The notes under the pieces are model-generated. The model was not told where the DNA came from, did not search any database, and saw only the letters and a program-made list of their open reading frames with translations. From Candidatus Woesearchaeota archaeon (GTDB lineage: Archaea; Nanoarchaeota; Nanoarchaeia; Woesearchaeales; CALCXY01): a stretch of 8,481 bases of DNA. Made by a program: the position numbers and the translations under genes. The first letter of the stretch is position 1. Every line of letters begins with the position of its first letter. Shown piece by piece: positions 5,284 to 8,481 of the stretch. Location of the stretch: the NCBI GenBank assembly GCA_030751555.1, contig JASMFX010000046.1, forward strand, positions 1-8,481. The letters are read 5' to 3'.

Positions 5284-7791
5284 CTACTCAATCTCTAATT
5301 CATGAGAAAATTCAACTTCACTGTCCTTATTCAACTCCTCATACTCAATAGTTTCAACACCTGCAGCCCCTCGTATATCCTCTGATACAAGCTCAAAATC
5401 CTCAGATGCAATCTTTGCCTGCAATTTCATATACTTTACAGGTGTTTTCAAGGATAGATTCTTCTCAGTTTTCGCCTTCCGGGCATTTCCAACAGCATAC
5501 AAAACCAACCCCCCAATCCTCTCAGCTTCTTCATCCTCAAGAATTGCCTCAGGCCACAAACTATTGTGAATGCTTTTCTTGCCTTCCTTCTCAGCATAAT
5601 AAAGATGATAGATCTCTTCAGTAATATGAGGCATAATCGGTGCAAACATTTTGAGAATAGCAAGAAGACCATGATACAACCCATATTGAGCTGATTTCCG
5701 CTGAGGCTCCCCTCTTTTGTCTGGATTATAGAGCCTATCCTTAACAATCTCCAGATAATTATCGCAAAAACTATGCCAGAAAAAAGTCTCTACCTCTAAC
5801 TTAGTTTTAGAATATTCATAATTATCAAAAGACTCAGTAGAGCTTTTAATAATTTTTGAGAGGCTGCTCAAAAACCACTTATCAATAACCTCCAACTCTA
5901 TTTTCTTATCTTTATAATCTTCTAAATGCATAAAGCAAAACCTCGAGGCATTCCAAAGCTTGGTAATCAATTTTTGACCAGTAACGAGATCCTTCTCCTG
6001 AAACGGCAGATCATCCCCTAATTTGCTCCCAGCAGACCAGAACCGCAAAGCATCTGCACTATATTTCTCTATCATCACCTGAGGTTCAACAATATTTCCC
6101 TTTGACTTTGACATTTTCTTTCCATGAGGATCTAATGCCCATCCAGATATCATGACATCTTTCCAAGGCAATGCATTTTCATGCAAATGACTCCTAACAA
6201 CAGTATTGAAAAGCCAAAAAGTAATAATATCATGAGCCTGTGGCCTTAAATCCATCGGCAATAATTTCTTAAAAATACTCTTGCCCTTAAACAACTCAGC
6301 AGCAATACGGGGAGTTAAAGAACTAGTAGCCCAGGTATCCATAATATCTTTTTCAGGAACCACATCATCCTTAGTATAGCCTTTTGGCAGATCCTTCAAA
6401 GGATCCACAGGGAGATCCTTTTCCGCTGCATAGATAGGATCCATAGTTTTCTTGTCATACCAAACAGGAAAAGGAATTCCCGAAAACCTCTGGCGACTAA
6501 TACACCAATCCCACTGCAATCCTTTTATCCAATTATCAAATCTATTGCGCATATGCCCGGGGAACCAGTTCAACTCTTTTCCCCGTTTCAAAAAATCTTT
6601 TTTCAAATCCAAATACTTGATAAACCATTGCTCTGTTGCTACATACTCAATAGGCGCCCCACAACGATCGTGAACATTGGAAGTATGATTCATTGATTCT
6701 TTCTTTATCAATGCCTCTTTTTTCTCCAAATCCTCAATAGCTTGTTTTCGAGCCTCTTCAGAGTTCATTCCCTTATAAGGCCCCACATGATACTTACCTG
6801 AAAAATCCATTATGTTGATTGCCTTAACATCTGGGTGCCGTGCCATCCACTCAACACAATCCAACCCGCCATAAGTGCAATAATAAACAACTCCAGTTCC
6901 ATACTCTGTTTTTGCTGATATATCATGTGTTATAGCCACTGGCAAATCAGCAAAACTTATACTAACCTTTTTCCCAACCAACTGCTTGCCTTTAAACGTA
7001 TTAATTAAAGTAAGCGCAAACTCTCCCTTAAAAGTAGAAAAAGCATCCTTGCTAAGGATCCAAACCTCTCCATCCTTTCTTTTGGCTTTTACATAGTCTC
7101 CATTCTCATCAAGCGAGATACCAACACAGGAAGGATGCAACTCAGGTCGGGTCGTAGCATAAATAATATACTCTCCGCTGGCAACCTTGCCCTTAACATA
7201 AACAAGCTGTGTGGTTTTTTCAACATCTTCCATCTCAACCTGGGCAATTGCAGTCTGACACTGTGGACAAAAAGTAATAGGAGAAAATTTCCTCTCAACT
7301 CTTTTTTTCTTTACCAAATCTAAAAAAGCTGCTTGAGAAATTTTCCTAGAATGCTCATCTAACGTAGTATAAAAAATACTCCAATCACAGCTCATTCCAA
7401 TATTTTTCCAGTCTTGGATATAAGCTGGTCGTAATTCCTTATCGAGAGTTTCCAAACAAAGCTTGACAAAGGCATCTCTCCCCATCTTTATAGCTTTAAC
7501 ACCCTTAATTTTCTCAATTAATCGTTCAGTAGGTAAACCATTATCATCAGTCCCAAAGGGATAAAACACATTAAATCCCTTCATTCGCTTATACCGAGCT
7601 ATAAAATCTTCCTGAGAGTAACTAAATGCATGCCCAATATGCATTTTCCCACTTACAGTAGGGGGAGGTGTATCTATCGAAAACACTTTTGATCGTGATT
7701 TAGCATCAAATGCAAAAATCTTCTCTTTTTCCCAGTATTTCTGCCATTTTGGCTCTTCCTCTGCAGAATCGTATTTCTTAGGTTTTCCCAT
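5284..7791 (-). CDS. valS: Valyl-tRNA synthetase
   Basis: Class I synthetase that charges tRNA-Val and edits mischarged threonine. The 835 aa are typical of the archaeal-type enzyme, which lacks the long C-terminal coiled-coil of many bacterial ValRS. The order is: N-terminal WQKYWEKEKIF; HIGH signature at 51-54 in SGKMHIGHAFSYSQED; GTDDNGLPTE (80-89); a CxxC zinc-type knuckle (Cys175-Cys178); the CP1 editing domain, about 200-380, with YATTRPE (211-217) and GTGVVYYCTYGG; QWDWCISRQRFSGIPFPVW (426-444); KMSKS at 559-563; and a helical anticodon-binding domain near 640-760 (WFLSSLSKI, YLEIVKDR, APIMPHITEEIY). The ATG at 7791 sits 31 bp from a TATA box (7814-7822) with no SD, so it is probably leaderless. 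Stop is TAG. No truncation or missing signature is seen. Very confident. Confidence 0.97.
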   Translation of the reverse strand: MGKPKKYDSAEEEPKWQKYWEKEKIFAFDAKSRSKVFSIDTPPPTVSGKMHIGHAFSYSQEDFIARYKRMKGFNVFYPFGTDDNGLPTERLIEKIKGVKAIKMGRDAFVKLCLETLDKELRPAYIQDWKNIGMSCDWSIFYTTLDEHSRKISQAAFLDLVKKKRVERKFSPITFCPQCQTAIAQVEMEDVEKTTQLVYVKGKVASGEYIIYATTRPELHPSCVGISLDENGDYVKAKRKDGEVWILSKDAFSTFKGEFALTLINTFKGKQLVGKKVSISFADLPVAITHDISAKTEYGTGVVYYCTYGGLDCVEWMARHPDVKAINIMDFSGKYHVGPYKGMNSEEARKQAIEDLEKKEALIKKESMNHTSNVHDRCGAPIEYVATEQWFIKYLDLKKDFLKRGKELNWFPGHMRNRFDNWIKGLQWDWCISRQRFSGIPFPVWYDKKTMDPIYAAEKDLPVDPLKDLPKGYTKDDVVPEKDIMDTWATSSLTPRIAAELFKGKSIFKKLLPMDLRPQAHDIITFWLFNTVVRSHLHENALPWKDVMISGWALDPHGKKMSKSKGNIVEPQVMIEKYSADALRFWSAGSKLGDDLPFQEKDLVTGQKLITKLWNASRFCFMHLEDYKDKKIELEVIDKWFLSSLSKIIKSSTESFDNYEYSKTKLEVETFFWHSFCDNYLEIVKDRLYNPDKRGEPQRKSAQYGLYHGLLAILKMFAPIMPHITEEIYHLYYAEKEGKKSIHNSLWPEAILEDEEAERIGGLVLYAVGNARKAKTEKNLSLKTPVKYMKLQAKIASEDFELVSEDIRGAAGVETIEYEELNKDSEVEFSHELEIE

Positions 7792-7813
7792 GAAATGTAT
7801 GAAACTAGCCTTC

Positions 7814-7822
7814 TTTTTAAAA
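7814..7822 (-). promoter_or_regulatory. TATA box of valS
   Basis: Minus strand ttttaaaaa, preceded by caac. Its upstream edge is 31 bp before the valS ATG at 7791, predicting a leaderless transcript. The spacing matches the promoters at 1941, 2535 and 7991. Confidence 0.55.
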
Positions 7823-7901
7823 GTTGCTTATTCTTAGAGGTTTTACAACATACTAATGTCTGATACTCCTTTCTAGATTTTTGCCGCTATTTGCTACTTA
7901 A

Positions 7902-7945
7902 CTTAATTCTTCTCCCCTTACCTGGGTACGGGGAGAAGAATTAAG
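7902..7945. repeat. Palindrome C, copy 2 of a dispersed 44-bp element
   Basis: Arms 7902-7917 and 7930-7945 are perfectly complementary over 16 bp around a 12-nt loop (ttacctgggtac). Arm length, loop length and the 7-bp inner stem (tctcccc/ggggaga) are identical to the copy at 1827-1870. The outer 9 bp of each arm match that copy at only 2 of 9 positions, yet stay self-complementary. It lies between the divergent valS and 72-aa genes, where a terminator would not be expected. No T-tract follows on either strand and I see no target-site duplication. Confidence 0.85.
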
Positions 7946-7984
7946 AAGGGGATAAATTTATTCCTAAAAAGGGACAACAATATA

Positions 7985-7998
7985 GAAAAGTATATATA
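7985..7998 (+). promoter_or_regulatory. BRE/TATA promoter ahead of the 33-codon ORF
   Basis: gaaaag (7985-7990) followed by tatatata (7991-7998) forms a BRE-plus-TATA arrangement. The predicted start near 8020-8021 is 3-4 nt before an ATG at 8024. The same spacing rule holds for the other leaderless genes here. Confidence 0.5.
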
Positions 7999-8023
7999 CA
8001 ACCTCCACTTTACTATTTACACA

Positions 8024-8125
8024 ATGAAACTAAGTAAACTATTTGCGGATATGAATATGATTTACTTAGTTAGTAGAATTTCTTACAGCAGACAGTGGAA
8101 AGGATTTACATCCTACACCCATTGA
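8024..8125 (+). CDS. Possible 33-codon leaderless micro-ORF
   Basis: ATG at 8024 opens 33 codons, beginning MKLSKLFADMNMIYL and ending GFTSYTH before TGA at 8123. I do not recognise the peptide; it is basic with a short hydrophobic patch and no obvious membrane segment. The main evidence is position: a good TATA box lies 33 bp upstream, as for the leaderless genes in this window. Against it, the ORF contains an 11-bp perfect dyad (8028-8038 / 8061-8071), and further flanking complementarity (tccact 8004-8009 / agtgga 8094-8099), so the transcript might instead be a structured non-coding RNA. It ends 89 nt before the 72-aa gene and could share its transcript. Confidence 0.35.
   Translation: MKLSKLFADMNMIYLVSRISYSRQWKGFTSYTH
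8028..8071. repeat. Palindrome D (11-bp perfect arms, 22-nt loop)
   Basis: aactaagtaaa at 8028-8038 is exactly complementary to tttacttagtt at 8061-8071. Outer pairing tccact (8004-8009) with agtgga (8094-8099) could extend it into a longer stem with internal loops. It lies inside the 33-codon ORF and has no sequence similarity to palindromes A-C. Confidence 0.65.
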
Positions 8126-8139
8126 TCTCATTTTTTAAA

Positions 8140-8199
8140 GATAAGTTGATACTTATACCAAATTAAGAGTATACGACTATACAGTTTTCTCAGCTTATC
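8140..8199 (+). promoter_or_regulatory. Structured 5' leader before the 72-aa gene
   Basis: gataagttg (8140-8148) pairs with cagcttatc (8191-8199) over 9 positions, one of them G-U. The 42-nt interior can form smaller stems (atact 8149-8153 / agtat 8168-8172). The stem ends just before the SD at 8204, so it could affect translation. It matches no riboswitch class I recognise. Confidence 0.35.
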
Positions 8200-8203
8200 T
8201 AAA

Positions 8204-8210
8204 AGGTGAT
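8204..8210 (+). promoter_or_regulatory. Shine-Dalgarno deciding the start of the 72-aa gene
   Basis: aggtgat matches the anti-SD sequence and lies 4 nt before ATG 8215. This rejects the GTG at 8206, which lies inside the SD itself. Confidence 0.7.
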
Positions 8211-8214
8211 ACTC

Positions 8215-8433
8215 ATGAAGATCTTATCAAAACTCTCAAAACAGGAAAAAGTGTATTCCGTGGTTGTTTCCCTAGTTACAGGAGGAAACGGAGCTATGCT
8301 TGTAAATGCCCTCAAAGTAAGAGGCTCACTCATCTTACCCATAGTCTCAATAGCTGTATCTGCATTCATGATCCAGCTCATCAAAAGAGATTTCGAAAAA
8401 CAGGAGCTAGAGCACGCTCTCAACTTAAAATGA
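8215..8433 (+). CDS. Small two-helix membrane protein of unknown function
   Basis: 72 aa, no recognised family. A short basic N-terminus (MKILSKLSKQEK) is followed by hydrophobic segments at about 13-31 (VYSVVVSLVTGGNGAMLV) and 38-55 (SLILPIVSIAVSAFMIQL), separated by a KVRG turn. The C-terminus is charged and probably cytoplasmic (KRDFEKQELEHALNLK). A hairpin of two membrane helices with both ends inside is the simplest topology. The start is fixed by the SD at 8204-8210. Another strong SD follows only 6 nt after the stop, suggesting an operon continuing past the window. The ORF on the opposite strand over the same bases is a shadow. Confidence 0.75.
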   Translation: MKILSKLSKQEKVYSVVVSLVTGGNGAMLVNALKVRGSLILPIVSIAVSAFMIQLIKRDFEKQELEHALNLK

Positions 8434-8439
8434 CCGAGA

Positions 8440-8448
8440 GGAGGTGAT
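8440..8448 (+). promoter_or_regulatory. Perfect Shine-Dalgarno at window edge, followed by a two-codon frame
   Basis: ggaggtgat is a full-length match to the anti-SD and lies 4 nt before ATG 8453, exactly the geometry at 8204/8215. The frame from that ATG, however, reads Met-Leu-stop (TAA 8459-8461). ATG 8447 and GTG 8444 are in the same frame and end at the same stop. See findings. Confidence 0.6.
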
Positions 8449-8481
8449 GAAAATGCTGTAAAACAAAAAACACACAAACAA

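Larger units (their letters stand above)
7792..8214. other. 423-nt divergent intergenic region with repeats and a possible micro-gene
   Basis: Between divergent valS and the 72-aa gene lie, in order: the valS promoter, palindrome C copy 2, a TATA box, a 33-codon ORF carrying an internal dyad, and a leader with extended pairing before an SD. No long reading frame exists on either strand. The spacing is unusually loose for this otherwise compact window, which suggests RNA-level or regulatory content. Confidence 0.5.

Noticed and set aside
8206..8214. GTG 8206 as the start of the small membrane protein
   Set aside because: The GTG is part of the SD aggtgat itself; ATG 8215 is at ideal spacing.
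8199..8477. 92-codon minus-strand frame over the 72-aa gene
   Set aside because: Antisense shadow; the plus-strand gene has a well-placed SD and a coherent membrane-protein sequence.
1..8481. CRISPR arrays, insertion sequences or transposase, integrase and toxin-antitoxin genes
   Set aside because: No regularly spaced repeats and no protein with such motifs were seen; the only repeats are the palindromes described.

Overview
The window looks like chromosomal DNA of an archaeon, AT-rich and densely packed. A small DPANN-type genome (Woesearchaeota/Pacearchaeota-like) is my best guess, but this is inference. The archaeal signs are a Nop5 (aNop56) and fibrillarin gene pair, an archaeal-length ValRS, BRE/TATA promoters about 31-33 bp ahead of start codons (leaderless transcripts), and Shine-Dalgarno sites matching the anti-SD sequence for some genes.

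Layout: (1) Positions 1-1632 (+) are one tightly overlapped operon: the 3' end of nop5, a Nudix hydrolase and flpA, joined by ATGA overlaps. Nop5 and FlpA form the C/D-box RNA-guided 2'-O-methylation complex. (2) Positions 1633-1977 are non-coding, with three perfect or near-perfect palindromes packed back to back. (3) Positions 1978-2523 (+) encode a membrane-anchored protein of unknown function on its own leaderless promoter. (4) Positions 2535-4627 (+) are a cysteine operon: promoter, a leaderless 8-codon ORF ending Cys-Cys-Cys-stop, cysE (serine acetyltransferase) and cysS (cysteinyl-tRNA synthetase). (5) Positions 5190-4624 (-) encode an unrecognised protein whose stop codon overlaps that of cysS. 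(6) Positions 7791-5284 (-) encode ValRS on a leaderless promoter. (7) Positions 7792-8481 hold a second copy of one of the palindromes, a promoter with a possible 33-codon leaderless ORF, a 72-aa membrane protein behind a structured leader with a good SD, and a perfect SD at the window's edge that leads into only two codons before a stop.

The most interesting signals are two. First, the poly-cysteine leaderless ORF ahead of cysE-cysS looks like a cysteine-responsive attenuator; related elements are known in mycobacteria, and I know of none in archaea. Second, a pair of 44-bp palindromes at 1827-1870 and 7902-7945 share geometry and core, but their outer arms have different sequences that stay fully self-complementary.
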